Made by a program: the position numbers and the translations under genes. Of a stretch of 61,768 nt of DNA, positions 45,801 to 54,645 are shown one piece after another; the first letter of the stretch is position 1, and each line of letters starts with the position of its first letter. The notes beneath the pieces were generated by a model, which did not search any database, was not told where the DNA came from, and was given only the letters and a program-made list of their open reading frames with translations. The stretch lies in contig URHT01000006.1 in assembly GCA_900547745.1 (NCBI GenBank), forward strand, positions 1 to 61,768, given 5' to 3'. Source of the stretch: an uncultured Eubacteriales bacterium (GTDB lineage: Bacteria > Bacillota > Clostridia > Oscillospirales > Oscillospiraceae).

Positions 45801-47093
45801 TCAGTCCTCGCTGGCGTACAGCGGCACATCCGCGTCAAAGGTCTGGCCGTCCCGCAGAACGGTAAGGGTCATGGTGTCGCCCACCAGATGCGTCCGCCGC
45901 ACCGCCATCAGATCGTGGATGCTGTGCAGCGTCTGTCCATCGGCCCGCAGCAGCACGTCGCCGGGCAGCAGGCCCGCCTCCTCCGCGCCGCCGCCCTCCG
46001 ACACGGTGTATACCGACACCTGCCCGCCGTTGTCGGTGCTCTCTATGACCATAACGCCCAGCACGGGCACGCCCCGGAACCGTCCGTTGGCGATGATGTC
46101 GTTGACCACGAAGCAGGCGTCGCTGATGGGCACCGCGAAGCCCAGCCCCTCCACGGTGGCCTCCATCTCGCTGCCGTTTCCGCTCATTTTCAGGGTGTTG
46201 ATGCCGACGACCTGCCCGTACTCGTTGATGAGCGGGCCGCCGGAGTTGCCGTTGTTCAGCGCCGCCGTGGTCTGCAGCAGCGTCATGACCCGCCCGTCCA
46301 CCTGCACGTCCCGGTTGATGGCGGAGATGATGCCGTCGGTCAGGGTGCCCCGCAGCTCCACGCCCAGCGGATTGCCGATGGCGTACACCGTGTCGCCCAC
46401 GCGGCACAGGTCGCTGTCGCCGAACGACGCTGCCGGCAGGTCTGCCGCGTCCACGGCCTTCAGCACCGCCAGTTCCCGCTCCTTGCTGTAGCCCACCAGC
46501 TTCGCGTCGTAGGTATAGCCGGTGTCCAGCGCGATCCAGCAGTCTTTTCCGCCGGAGATAACGTGTGCGTTGGTGATGATGTACCCGTCCTCCGTCATGA
46601 TAACGCCGGTGCCGATGCTGGCCTGCTCGCCCTTATCGGCCACCACCAGCACGGTGGAGGGATTCACCTTTTCATACATGTCCTGAATACTCAGCTTCTC
46701 CCCTGCGGGCGCCGTGCACACAAGGGACACCCCCGCCTCCCCCTGTATCCGGGGGATGGTGGTCTTTTCCGCGCCGGAGATGTTCACGATGCTGCTGGCG
46801 TCGCCGCCGTCTCCCGTTCCGCCGTCCACCGGCGGCACAGCGCCGCCGCCCCGCAAACTGGCGACGACGGTAGCGGCCACCACGGCCAGCACCAGCACAC
46901 CGGCGGCGATGAGGAACGACCACAGGCCCTTCCTGCTCCGTTTTTCCGGCTCCCGGGGCGTCTGAGGCGCCGCGCCGGACGGCAGCGGCCGTGGCTGCAC
47001 ATAGCAGTCCACCACCTCCTGCCCCTCCGGCCGCACATACCAGCTCACGACCTCCTGCGGCTCTGTCCGGTTCTCTCTGTTTTCATCCTGCAT
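45801..47093 (-). CDS. HtrA-like membrane-anchored serine protease with PDZ domain
   Basis: This 430-residue protein has a ~55-residue cytoplasmic tail, one membrane helix (about 57-80), a trypsin-like domain with IITNAHVI (catalytic His) and NNGNSGGPLI (catalytic Ser), and one C-terminal PDZ domain (from about 325). It should degrade misfolded exported proteins. Odd points: the catalytic Asp position reads ERELAVLK, with Glu (GAA) in place of the usual Asp; and the tail holds two copies of QEVVxxYVxP. It is the last gene of a response regulator-kinase-protease operon, as in secretion-stress systems. The ATG has GGAGG upstream. Confidence 0.88.
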   Translation of the reverse strand: MQDENRENRTEPQEVVSWYVRPEGQEVVDCYVQPRPLPSGAAPQTPREPEKRSRKGLWSFLIAAGVLVLAVVAATVVASLRGGGAVPPVDGGTGDGGDASSIVNISGAEKTTIPRIQGEAGVSLVCTAPAGEKLSIQDMYEKVNPSTVLVVADKGEQASIGTGVIMTEDGYIITNAHVISGGKDCWIALDTGYTYDAKLVGYSKERELAVLKAVDAADLPAASFGDSDLCRVGDTVYAIGNPLGVELRGTLTDGIISAINRDVQVDGRVMTLLQTTAALNNGNSGGPLINEYGQVVGINTLKMSGNGSEMEATVEGLGFAVPISDACFVVNDIIANGRFRGVPVLGVMVIESTDNGGQVSVYTVSEGGGAEEAGLLPGDVLLRADGQTLHSIHDLMAVRRTHLVGDTMTLTVLRDGQTFDADVPLYASED

Positions 47094-47111
47094 ATGGTAT
47101 ATCCTCCGGCC

Positions 47112-48554
47112 TCAGCGGGCCATCTGCATCGTAAAGGTAAAGGCGGTAACGCCGTTTTCACTGGTGACGGTGATCTTCTCCTTGTGCTGAGCCAGAATGG
47201 TCTTGACCACATACAGCCCCAGCCCGTAGCCGTCCTTGTCCTCGCTGCGGGACTTGTCCGACTTGTGGAACCGCTCGAACAGCAGAGGTATCTCCTCGGC
47301 GGGGATGGTGTTGCCCACGTTCCGCACGGTGACATACGCCTTGTCCCCGTTGACGGTGAGTCCCAGATACAGGGTGGACGATGGGGCGGCGAACTTGGCC
47401 GCGTTCTCCAGCAGGTTGTACATCACCTGTGTGATGAGATCCCGGTCGCCCTGCACCATCACGGAGTCCTCCGGGATCTCCGCGTCCACATCCAGCCCCC
47501 GGCTCATGATTTTCTGCTCCATGGACAGCAGGGCGATGCGGGCGGACTCGCACAGGTCGAACTCCTCCTTCCTCATCTCCTGGTTCTGGATCTGGGAGAT
47601 GTCCAGCATCCGCCGGACAAGGCGGCTGAGCCGGCGGCTCTCGTCGGAAATGATCTGCAGGTACTGCCGCTCCTTCTCCGGCGGGATGGTGCCGTCCAGA
47701 ATGCCGTCGGTGTAGCCGGCGATGGTGGTCATGGGCGTTTTCAGCTCGTGGGACACGTTGGCGATGAAGTCCCGCCGCTGCCGCTCCGTCTCCTGCAGCG
47801 AATCCGCCATGGCGTTGAACGCCGTGGCCAGCTCGCCGATCTCGCCGCCGCTGCTTGTCTCCTGCATCCGCACGTCAAAGTTGCCGTCGGCGTAGGCACG
47901 GGTGGCCTGCACCATCTCCGTGATAGGCTTGATCTGCTTCATGGAGGTAACGGAGCTGGCCACAAACGCCACCAGCAGGATGATGGCGCTGAGCATGAAG
48001 AACAGGCCGATGAACGACCGCCACATCTCCATCAGGGCCGTGCCGTCCATAACGGCCAGCACAAGACCCAGCACCGCCCCGTCCTCGCCGGTCATGGGCA
48101 CGCCCACCACGAACTTCTTCTGCTCGTAGACGCCCACTGTGCTGCGGCCCTCGTAGCCGTCGCCCTCGGCAAAGGTCCTGGTCACGATCTCCTCCGGCAC
48201 CCGGACGGACTTGCCTACCAGCCCCGCGTCGGAGGTCAGCAGCACGTCGCCGTCCCGGTTGCAGATGAGGAAGTCCACATCCGTCATCCGGGAGGCCACA
48301 CCGGCCAGCGCCCGCAGAGCGTCCTCCTGCGTGGCGGCCGCCTCGTCGCTGGGCAGCAGATAGCTCACCGACAGCTGGGCGATGAGGTTGGCCCGGTCGC
48401 GCATCTCGCTGCGCTTCTCGGACACGGTGTAGTTGTAGCTCAGGGCATAGAACGACACGCCCAGCAGCACCATGGTCAGCAGCACCATACCGGCGCCGAG
48501 CATGAACTGCCGCCAGTACAGGCTGCCCATGGCACGTTTGATCCTCTCCCGCAT
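47112..48554 (-). CDS. Sensor histidine kinase (HAMP-HisKA-HATPase)
   Basis: The 480-residue kinase has a membrane helix at about 16-39, an extracytoplasmic sensor domain (about 40-178), a second helix, a HAMP linker, a dimerisation/phosphoacceptor domain with ANVSHELKTPMT (His autophosphorylation site) and an ATPase domain with NLLENAAKF, ERFHKSDKS and GYGLGLYVV. The sensor region resembles a single-Cache/PAS-like fold. It is four bases downstream of the response regulator gene and 18 bases upstream of the protease gene. CssS-type envelope stress sensing is a plausible but inferred role. Confidence 0.93.
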   Translation of the reverse strand: MRERIKRAMGSLYWRQFMLGAGMVLLTMVLLGVSFYALSYNYTVSEKRSEMRDRANLIAQLSVSYLLPSDEAAATQEDALRALAGVASRMTDVDFLICNRDGDVLLTSDAGLVGKSVRVPEEIVTRTFAEGDGYEGRSTVGVYEQKKFVVGVPMTGEDGAVLGLVLAVMDGTALMEMWRSFIGLFFMLSAIILLVAFVASSVTSMKQIKPITEMVQATRAYADGNFDVRMQETSSGGEIGELATAFNAMADSLQETERQRRDFIANVSHELKTPMTTIAGYTDGILDGTIPPEKERQYLQIISDESRRLSRLVRRMLDISQIQNQEMRKEEFDLCESARIALLSMEQKIMSRGLDVDAEIPEDSVMVQGDRDLITQVMYNLLENAAKFAAPSSTLYLGLTVNGDKAYVTVRNVGNTIPAEEIPLLFERFHKSDKSRSEDKDGYGLGLYVVKTILAQHKEKITVTSENGVTAFTFTMQMAR

Positions 48555-48558
48555 GGCC

Positions 48559-49239
48559 TTACTTCACTTCAAACTTGTAGCCCACGCCCCACACGGTCTT
48601 CAGCTCCCACTGGTCGGAGACGTTCTCGATCTTCTCCCGCAGGCGCTTGATGTGGACATCCACGGTGCGGCTGTCGCCGAAATAGTCGAAGCCCCACACC
48701 TCGTCCAACAGCTGGTTGCGGGTATAGACCCGGTTGGGGGTGGCCGCCAGATGGTACAAAAGCTCCAGCTCCTTGGGGGGTGTGTCCACCTTCTTGCCGT
48801 CCACCAGCAGCTCGTAGCTGTCCAGATTGATCTCCAGCTTGTCAAACACCAGCTTCTTCTTGGTGTCGTCGGGGATCTCGCTGCGGCGCAGCACCGCATT
48901 GATACGGGCCATCAGCTCCTTCATCTCAAAGGGCTTCACCAGATAGTCGTCGGCGCCCATCTCCAAACCGGTGATGCGGTCGCCCACGTCGCTCTTGGCT
49001 GTCAGCATGATAATAGGCGTCTTGCCCTTCTCCCGGATGTGGGCGCACACGGCCCAGCCGTCCATCACGGGCAGCATGATATCCAGCAGCACCATGTCCG
49101 GCGCCTGCTTGTCGTACTCCTCCACGGCCTTGCCGCCGTCGTAGGCGGCCCGCACCTCGAAGCCCTCCTTTTCCAGATACATGCGGATCAGCTCCGATAT
49201 GTTGCGGTCATCCTCTACCACCAGAATGTTGCGTGCCAT
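48559..49239 (-). CDS. OmpR-family response regulator
   Basis: A 225-residue regulator with a receiver domain (acidic pair VEDD, phosphoacceptor Asp in MVLLDIMLP, switch Lys in YLVKPF) and an OmpR/PhoB winged-helix domain (ELELLYHLAATPNRVYTRNQLLDEVWG, SRTVDVHIKRLREKI). The ATG at 49239 has AGGAGGAG upstream; a longer frame to 49302 includes promoter sequence. It is first in the operon and probably controls htrA through its own promoter. Confidence 0.94.
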   Translation of the reverse strand: MARNILVVEDDRNISELIRMYLEKEGFEVRAAYDGGKAVEEYDKQAPDMVLLDIMLPVMDGWAVCAHIREKGKTPIIMLTAKSDVGDRITGLEMGADDYLVKPFEMKELMARINAVLRRSEIPDDTKKKLVFDKLEINLDSYELLVDGKKVDTPPKELELLYHLAATPNRVYTRNQLLDEVWGFDYFGDSRTVDVHIKRLREKIENVSDQWELKTVWGVGYKFEVK

Positions 49240-49288
49240 GGCCGTCTCCTCCTGCTCGGTGTATTTCTGCGTTGTATTTTTACCTTGT

Positions 49289-49317
49289 ATTATACCGGCC
49301 AACCTTAATTTTTCCTG
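49289..49317 (-). promoter_or_regulatory. Probable promoter of the response regulator operon
   Basis: A consensus TATAAT (minus strand of 49294-49289) lies 50 bases upstream of the regulator start. The -35 match (CAGGAA, 49317-49312) is poor, which fits an activated promoter. Confidence 0.45.
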
Positions 49318-49348
49318 AACGTTTTGTAAACTTGGGCGGCATTGCCCT

Positions 49349-50371
49349 TCAGTTTATCACATTTTCCGCCGTTTGTACAGTCTCCGGTGCCGGGCCGATG
49401 GTGATGTCCGCGTAGTACCATAGCAGGATCTCCTGCCACGTCCTGCCCTGCCGGGCCAGCTCGTTGGCGCCGTACTGGCTCATACCCACGCCGTGGCCGT
49501 AGCCCGTGACCCGGAACGTCACCCTGTCCGCCGCCGCGTCGATGGTAAAGCAGGCCGACCGCAGGGAGAAGATGCGCCGCACCTCCACGCCCCGCAGCGG
49601 CGCGCCGCACACCTCTACCGTACCGACCCGCCCCGATTCGTCCTTCTCCACCGCGCCGAACCACTTATCCGGCCCGCCGCTGAACGTCAGCTCCGGATGG
49701 GCCTGCGCCAGCAGGGCCTTGGCCTCCGCCGCCGTGAACTCCGCCGCGCTGTAATAGTTGGGCACCGTCTCCTCCCCCTCCGGACTGTCCACGCTCCGCA
49801 GATACGGCATATCACCGCTCCACACATCCCCCGCCCCCGCCGTTTTTCCGGCGGAGGAGGAATGGAACACCGCCAGAATGGGCTGGCCGTCATACAGCGC
49901 CACCTGCCCGTCCGTAGCCGCCACCGCCTCCTCGATGCGGCTCTCCCAGCCGTCAAAGTCGCCGCCCCACTTCTCCCGCGCCGCCTCCTCCGACAGCCAC
50001 GCATTGCAGCAGGACGGATCGGTACACACATCCGCGTTGGGATGGGCCTCCTTTCGTCCCGCCGCCAGCTGGTAGTATATGTAGGTGCGCTCCGCCGCCG
50101 CCTGCGCCTTCAGCGCCTCCAGCTCGAAGCTGGCGGGCATCTCGCCCCGTACCACCCCCTGCAAATACACATCCAGCGCCATGATCTCCACAGCATCGCC
50201 GTTCTTCACCGCCAGCTGTACGCCGCCATCCTTTTGTCCCTGTGCGGACTGCTCCCGCACCGCGCCGCCGTCAGGCTCCGTCTCCTGCGCCGGGTGCTTT
50301 CCCGCCGCCAGATACGCGCCTCCGAACAGCAGCACCGTCAGCGCCAGCGCTGCCGCCGCAGATTGCCGCAT
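49349..50371 (-). CDS. spoIID: SpoIID/LytB-domain protein (stage II sporulation protein D)
   Basis: The 340-residue protein has an N-terminal signal anchor, a SpoIID domain with the key segment GEMPASFELEALKAQAAAERTYIYY (catalytic Glu region about residues 77-101) and the C-terminal GYGHGVGMSQYGANELA motif. SpoIID is a lytic transglycosylase that cuts denuded glycan strands during engulfment. The CTDPSCC cluster matches the zinc-binding cysteines described in the clostridial protein. AGGAGG precedes the ATG. It indicates that the organism can sporulate. Confidence 0.93.
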   Translation of the reverse strand: MRQSAAAALALTVLLFGGAYLAAGKHPAQETEPDGGAVREQSAQGQKDGGVQLAVKNGDAVEIMALDVYLQGVVRGEMPASFELEALKAQAAAERTYIYYQLAAGRKEAHPNADVCTDPSCCNAWLSEEAAREKWGGDFDGWESRIEEAVAATDGQVALYDGQPILAVFHSSSAGKTAGAGDVWSGDMPYLRSVDSPEGEETVPNYYSAAEFTAAEAKALLAQAHPELTFSGGPDKWFGAVEKDESGRVGTVEVCGAPLRGVEVRRIFSLRSACFTIDAAADRVTFRVTGYGHGVGMSQYGANELARQGRTWQEILLWYYADITIGPAPETVQTAENVIN

Positions 50372-50420
50372 ACCATCACCTCCTGCGCCAGTCTATGCAG
50401 GAGCCTGTCCGGCGTATGCA

Positions 50421-50455
50421 AAAACACGGTGGAGCGCTGTCGCCTCACCGTGTTT
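50421..50455 (-). terminator. Terminator of tadA
   Basis: AAACACGGTG (50422-50431) pairs with CACCGTGTTT (50446-50455); on the minus strand five T follow. It lies just past the tadA stop. Confidence 0.75.
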
Positions 50456-50476
50456 CCATGCTTTTCCCGCAGCATC

Positions 50477-50926
50477 CTATTTTTCCCGCATTTTCGCAAA
50501 GAACGACGCCAGCAGGGCGCGGCTCTCCTCGGCGCAGATACCGCCCACCAGCTGGGGACAGTGCGGAAATGCCTCCATAAACAGGTTCAGCACGCCGCCG
50601 CAGGCGCCCATGGCCGCGTCCCGCGCCCCGTAGAATACCCGGGCTATCCGGGCATTGAGGATGGCCCCCGCGCACATGGGACAGGGCTCCAGCGTCACAT
50701 AGAGGTCGCAGCCCTCCAGCCGCCACGAGCCAAGAGCTGCGTTGGCCGCCGCCATGGCCTCCATCTCCGCGTGGGAGTACACGGCCTGCTTCTCCTCTCG
50801 CCGGTTGCGGCCCCGTCCGACGATCCGGCCGTCCTTCACGATGACGCAGCCCACCGGCACCTCGCCGCGGTCCGCCGCCTCCCGTGCCAATACCAGCGCC
50901 TGCTCCATGTAGTCCTGATGCTCCAT
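50477..50926 (-). CDS. tadA: tRNA-specific adenosine deaminase
   Basis: A 149-residue zinc deaminase that converts A34 to inosine in tRNA-Arg(ACG). The zinc/catalytic motifs are HAE (His52, Glu54) and PCPMCAGA (Cys82, Cys85), with the TadA-typical ARIARVFYGARD segment behind. Length is normal. AAAGGA precedes the ATG. It is a single gene facing away from yaaL-bofA. Confidence 0.95.
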   Translation of the reverse strand: MEHQDYMEQALVLAREAADRGEVPVGCVIVKDGRIVGRGRNRREEKQAVYSHAEMEAMAAANAALGSWRLEGCDLYVTLEPCPMCAGAILNARIARVFYGARDAAMGACGGVLNLFMEAFPHCPQLVGGICAEESRALLASFFAKMREK

Positions 50927-50970
50927 CTCTGTCCTTTCCGGGGGAACGGTGTCGCCCCTGACTAACGCCG

Positions 50971-50999
50971 GTCATATTTGTCCAAACTATCCGTACACT
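50971..50999 (+). promoter_or_regulatory. Sigma-E-type sporulation promoter for yaaL-bofA
   Basis: GTCATATT (50971-50978) and CGTACACT (50992-50999) with a 13-base spacer resemble the mother-cell sigma-E elements (ATATT and CATACACT-like). No good sigma-A alternative overlaps. The bofA gene downstream is a sporulation gene. Confidence 0.5.
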
Positions 51000-51021
51000 G
51001 TACATGACGGGAGGAATCACC

Positions 51022-51354
51022 ATGGCCAAACGACCCACCATCGATCCCGCGCTCCGGGAATTGAAGCAGGAGCTTCTCCGCACCAACGATACCCTGAAGG
51101 ACGCCTATACCCGCTTCAACTGCGTCTGCGACTCTGAATTGATCGAAGCCAGCATCTACGAGATCAGCGCCCTGAAATCCCGCTGCAACTATCTGCTGCG
51201 GCGTATCAAGGAGCTCAGCGGCGAGGCAGTTCCCTCTGCCGTGCCCCGTGCCCGGCCGGTGCAGGCTGCTGCGGCGGCCGCCGTGCCGGAGGAGCCAGCC
51301 GCGCCCTGCGTCGCTGCCGACGCCATGAAAGGAGGGCCTGTATGTCGCTCGTAG
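51022..51354 (+). CDS. yaaL: YaaL-like DUF2508 protein
   Basis: The 110-residue protein has an N-terminal DUF2508 domain (ELKQELLRTNDTLKDAYTRFN, then ELIEASIYEISALKSRCNYLLRRIKE) of two helices, and a long alanine/proline-rich tail that is low complexity. In Bacillus yaaL also precedes bofA. Function is not known. The ATG at 51022 has GGGAGGAA upstream; bofA begins inside its 3' end. Confidence 0.85.
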   Translation: MAKRPTIDPALRELKQELLRTNDTLKDAYTRFNCVCDSELIEASIYEISALKSRCNYLLRRIKELSGEAVPSAVPRARPVQAAAAAAVPEEPAAPCVAADAMKGGPVCRS

Positions 51355-51608
51355 AAAAATGCGCGCTGGGACTGGTGCTGCTGTTTCTGCTGGTGGCCTG
51401 CCTGCGCCTGCTGCGCCAGCCCTTAAGGCTGGCGCTGCGTGTACTGCTCAACAGCGCGCTGGGCTTCTGCGCCGTATGGCTGCTGAACATGACCACCGCC
51501 GTCACCGGCATGTCCCTGGGTCTGAACATCTTCAACGCCCTGACCATCGGCGTGCTGGGGGTGCCGGGGCTGGGTCTGCTGCTCCTGCTGAAATGGGTGC
51601 TGGCGTAG
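51342..51608 (+). CDS. bofA: BofA-family pro-sigma-K processing inhibitor
   Basis: An 88-residue membrane protein with three hydrophobic stretches and the BofA pattern LRVLLNSALGFCAVWLLN and GVLGVPGLGLLLLLKWVLA. In Bacillus, BofA holds the SpoIVFB protease inactive until the forespore signal arrives. It overlaps yaaL by 13 bases and has AAAGGAGGG before the ATG. Only 7 bases separate its stop from the convergent glycosidase stop, with no terminator. Confidence 0.88.
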   Translation: MSLVEKCALGLVLLFLLVACLRLLRQPLRLALRVLLNSALGFCAVWLLNMTTAVTGMSLGLNIFNALTIGVLGVPGLGLLLLLKWVLA

Positions 51609-51615
51609 CTACATA

Positions 51616-53352
51616 TCAGAACCGCAGCTTCTCGTTGATCCGCCGCATCCGCGCCGCGTCGGGCTTGCAGACCCGCCGGTCGAACGTCAGAAGTCCGTTG
51701 ACCTCATCCTCCACATCGCTGACCTGGGTATAGACCGCCGCTGACAGTCCCTGGGCCGCGATGAGGGGGATGACTTCGTTTTCATACAGCTTTTCCACCG
51801 CGTCCATCCATCTTCCCGCGTCCCTGTACACCCGGTAGCCGAAGGACTTCTCCGTGGTATAGTGTCCCGCCAGCGGCAGGCTGTACCCGCCGAACTCCGT
51901 CAGCGCCAGCGCCCGCCGCCCGTCATGCTTCATCCGCACCGGCTTATAGTAGACGTGGTACGACCGCAGGTCGCCCGCCCCCTGATCGTGCCAGCCGGAG
52001 GCGTGATCGATGAGCCGGGTGGGGTCGAGGGCACGCACCTTCTCCGCCATCCGCGCCGCGTCAAACTGTCCCCAGCCCTCGTTGAACGGCACCCACAGGC
52101 ACAGGCTCACGCAGTTGTACAGCAGCCCGACGGTGCCCTCCAGCTCCCGCTCATACTGCCGCCGCCCCGCCTCGCCGGCCCGCCCGAACCGGCGGGAGGG
52201 CGTGTCCTTCAGCTGCACGCCGATAAACGGCAGCACCTGCGTATACAGCGGGTCAAAGCTCTCGAAGCCCGACACCATGTCCTGCCACACCAGCATCCCC
52301 AGCCGGTCGCAGTGGTAGTACCACCGCAGGGACTCGAGTTTGATGTGCTTGCGCAGCATGTTGAAGCCAAGCTCCTTCATGGTGCGGATATCATAGACCA
52401 TGGCCTCGTCCGACGGCGGGGTGTACAGCCCGTCAGACCAGTACCCCTGATCCAGCAGCCCCGTCTGGAAGTACGGCGCGTTGTTCAGGGCCAGCACCTG
52501 CCGCCCCTGATGCCGAACCACGGAAAATTTCCGCATGCCGAAATAGCTGGTGACGCGATCCTCCCCCAGCACAATGTCCACATCGTACAGAAACGGCTGC
52601 TCCGGCGACCACGGATGGAAGTGCGCCGCCGGGATGTCGGACACGCCGTCGCCGTTGGCGTCGGCCCGGCCCACGGCCGCCACCGCGTCCCCGGCCCGCA
52701 CCGTTACCTCCGCGCCCGCCGCCGCGGCGGCCTCGATGTGCCAGTGCAGCCGCTTTCCGTCAAAGTCCGGCGTCAGCCGGATGCTCTTCACATAGTTCTC
52801 CGGCACGCTCTCCAGCCACACCGTCTGCCAGATGCCGCTGGTGGCGGTGTACCAGATGCCGCCCCGCTTGCGGCGCTGCTTGCCCATGCCGTACACACCG
52901 CCCTCTGCGTCGTCGGTGACGGCCACGGTCAGCCGGTTCTCACCCTCCGTCAGCAGCGCCGTGATGTCGAAGCAGAACGGCAGATAACCGCCCTCGTGGC
53001 GGCCCGCCTCCTGCCCGTTCACCAGCACGCGGCAGCACTGATCCACCGCGCCGAAGTGCAGCAGCACCCGCTCCCGCCGGAACCCCTCCGGCAGGGTGAA
53101 CATCCGCCGGTACCACAGCGTCTCGCCGCTTCGCAGCTGAAAGCCGCAGCCGGACAGCAGGCTCTCCGGCGCGAAGGGCACCAGAATTTCCCCGGTATTG
53201 CGGCGGGTGTGGTCGTCCCCGTCCTCCACCGCGTAGTCCCACAGGCCGTTGAGGCACAGATAGCTGCCGCGCACCAGCTGGGGCCGGGGGTACTCCGCCA
53301 GCGGGCATGCTCTGTCCAGCGTCTCGCCCCACGGCGTATAGAGCTGCTTCAT
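51616..53352 (-). CDS. Glycoside hydrolase family 2 enzyme (beta-galactosidase/beta-glucuronidase-like)
   Basis: A 578-residue cytosolic GH2 enzyme. It has the N-terminal jelly-roll sugar-binding domain (RGSYLCLNGLWDYAV, later GGYLPFCFDITALL), an immunoglobulin-like domain and a TIM barrel with the acid/base Glu in WVPFNEGWGQF and the probable nucleophile Glu in ALTEFGGYS. It is shorter than LacZ (about 1,000) and close to the ~600-residue beta-glucuronidase-like group. Substrate is not determinable. It overlaps the upstream MFS transporter gene by four bases (ATGA), so uptake and hydrolysis are coupled. The start at 53352 follows a G-rich site. Confidence 0.9.
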   Translation of the reverse strand: MKQLYTPWGETLDRACPLAEYPRPQLVRGSYLCLNGLWDYAVEDGDDHTRRNTGEILVPFAPESLLSGCGFQLRSGETLWYRRMFTLPEGFRRERVLLHFGAVDQCCRVLVNGQEAGRHEGGYLPFCFDITALLTEGENRLTVAVTDDAEGGVYGMGKQRRKRGGIWYTATSGIWQTVWLESVPENYVKSIRLTPDFDGKRLHWHIEAAAAAGAEVTVRAGDAVAAVGRADANGDGVSDIPAAHFHPWSPEQPFLYDVDIVLGEDRVTSYFGMRKFSVVRHQGRQVLALNNAPYFQTGLLDQGYWSDGLYTPPSDEAMVYDIRTMKELGFNMLRKHIKLESLRWYYHCDRLGMLVWQDMVSGFESFDPLYTQVLPFIGVQLKDTPSRRFGRAGEAGRRQYERELEGTVGLLYNCVSLCLWVPFNEGWGQFDAARMAEKVRALDPTRLIDHASGWHDQGAGDLRSYHVYYKPVRMKHDGRRALALTEFGGYSLPLAGHYTTEKSFGYRVYRDAGRWMDAVEKLYENEVIPLIAAQGLSAAVYTQVSDVEDEVNGLLTFDRRVCKPDAARMRRINEKLRF

Positions 53353-54644
53353 ACCGCCGCCCCCCTTCTCACCTGCTTCCGCAGGAAGTATACCGGCGCC
53401 GCCAGCAGCACCAGCACCGCCGCCGACGCCAGAAAGATCTCCGCCGTGGGCACCTGCTTCACCACGCCCAGCTCCTCGTAGGTCATGCCCGTGGCGCCGA
53501 TGACGGCCACGCCGATGTACGGCCCCGTCACCATGGGCAGCAGCACCTGGAACAGGATGCGGATGCCCTGAAACAGTCCGGCCTTGCCCTCCGGCGTATA
53601 GTCCCGTATCAGGCCGTTGCAGCAGGCGGAGACTACCATGCCGCCGCCCAGCATGACGATCCCGGCGCACAGCACGGGCCAATGGCCACGGGCGAAGTAC
53701 ATCAGCACCAGCCCCGCGATACCCACACCGGCGGCGGGCAGCAGGCACCGCAGCTTGCCGAGCCTGTCGATGGGCCGCCCCATCAGCACCGACACCGCCG
53801 AGCTGATGACCAGCACCCCCGCCAGCAGCAGTGTGTAGTCCGTGATTCCCAGGAACCGCTGGATATAGATGATGAGGTACGGCATATACACCTGCTGGCT
53901 CATGCAGTACACCCCCAGACACGCCAGCGCCAGATACAGCGCCGGGTGCCCCTTGACCACCGACGGCCGCAGGCCGTACAGAATGTTGGAGAAATACGTT
54001 CCCTGCCCCCGCTCCAGCGGCGGCTCCTTGATGAGGAAGCAGCCCAGCACGCCGCCCAGCAGCGTCAGTCCGCCCACGATGTAGAAAAACGTGCTCCACT
54101 GTCCCTTCCGGGTCAGGCCGTCCAGCGCGCCGAACACCACCAGCATGGCCGCCAGCGGCATCACCGCCAGCACCGTCTCCACCCGGCCCCTGTTCTCCAG
54201 CACGGTGACATCCGTCACCCATGCGTTGAAGGCCGCGTCGTTGGCGGTGGAGCCGAAAAACGTCATCACGCAGTCCAGGATCACCACCAGCACCGCCGTG
54301 GCGTGGGCCGCCTGCGCCGCTGCCGTATCCCAGCTGATGACAGGCACCCGCACCAGCCCGAAGGCCGCGATGCTCACGCCCCACAGCAGATAGCCCGCCA
54401 CGATGAAGGCCTTCCGCCGCCCCAGCTTATCGCTGAGCGCCCCCATCACCAGCGTGGTGACGGTGGCCGTCACGGCGCTCCACGCCACCATGGCCGCGAT
54501 CATGGCCGGGTCGCCGGAGATGGTGTTGTACAGGAACACGTTGAAGTACATGTTCTCAATGACCCACGCGATCTGGCCGAACAGGCCGAACACCAGCAGA
54601 GCCGCCCACGTCCGGCCGCCCAGCGCAAAGGGCTTTTTCGTCAT
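53349..54644 (-). CDS. MFS sugar transporter (GPH-like)
   Basis: A 431-residue, twelve-helix transporter of the major facilitator superfamily. The ALSDKLGRRKAFIVAGYLLWG loop between helices 2 and 3 and the PIDRLGKLRCLLP loop of the second half are typical, and FNAWVTDVTVLENRGRVE is reminiscent of glycoside-pentoside-hexuronide symporters. It likely imports the oligosaccharide or glycoside that the downstream GH2 enzyme cleaves. AAAGGAGGAG before its ATG lies in the end of ttcA, one base away from that gene's stop. Confidence 0.9.
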   Translation of the reverse strand: MTKKPFALGGRTWAALLVFGLFGQIAWVIENMYFNVFLYNTISGDPAMIAAMVAWSAVTATVTTLVMGALSDKLGRRKAFIVAGYLLWGVSIAAFGLVRVPVISWDTAAAQAAHATAVLVVILDCVMTFFGSTANDAAFNAWVTDVTVLENRGRVETVLAVMPLAAMLVVFGALDGLTRKGQWSTFFYIVGGLTLLGGVLGCFLIKEPPLERGQGTYFSNILYGLRPSVVKGHPALYLALACLGVYCMSQQVYMPYLIIYIQRFLGITDYTLLLAGVLVISSAVSVLMGRPIDRLGKLRCLLPAAGVGIAGLVLMYFARGHWPVLCAGIVMLGGGMVVSACCNGLIRDYTPEGKAGLFQGIRILFQVLLPMVTGPYIGVAVIGATGMTYEELGVVKQVPTAEIFLASAAVLVLLAAPVYFLRKQVRRGAAV

Positions 54645-54645
54645 G

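Noticed and set aside
50390..50419. Sigma-E-like promoter before spoIID (GCATACG and CATAGACT on the minus strand)
   Set aside because: The start site would fall within the ribosome-binding site; biologically attractive but too tight to claim.
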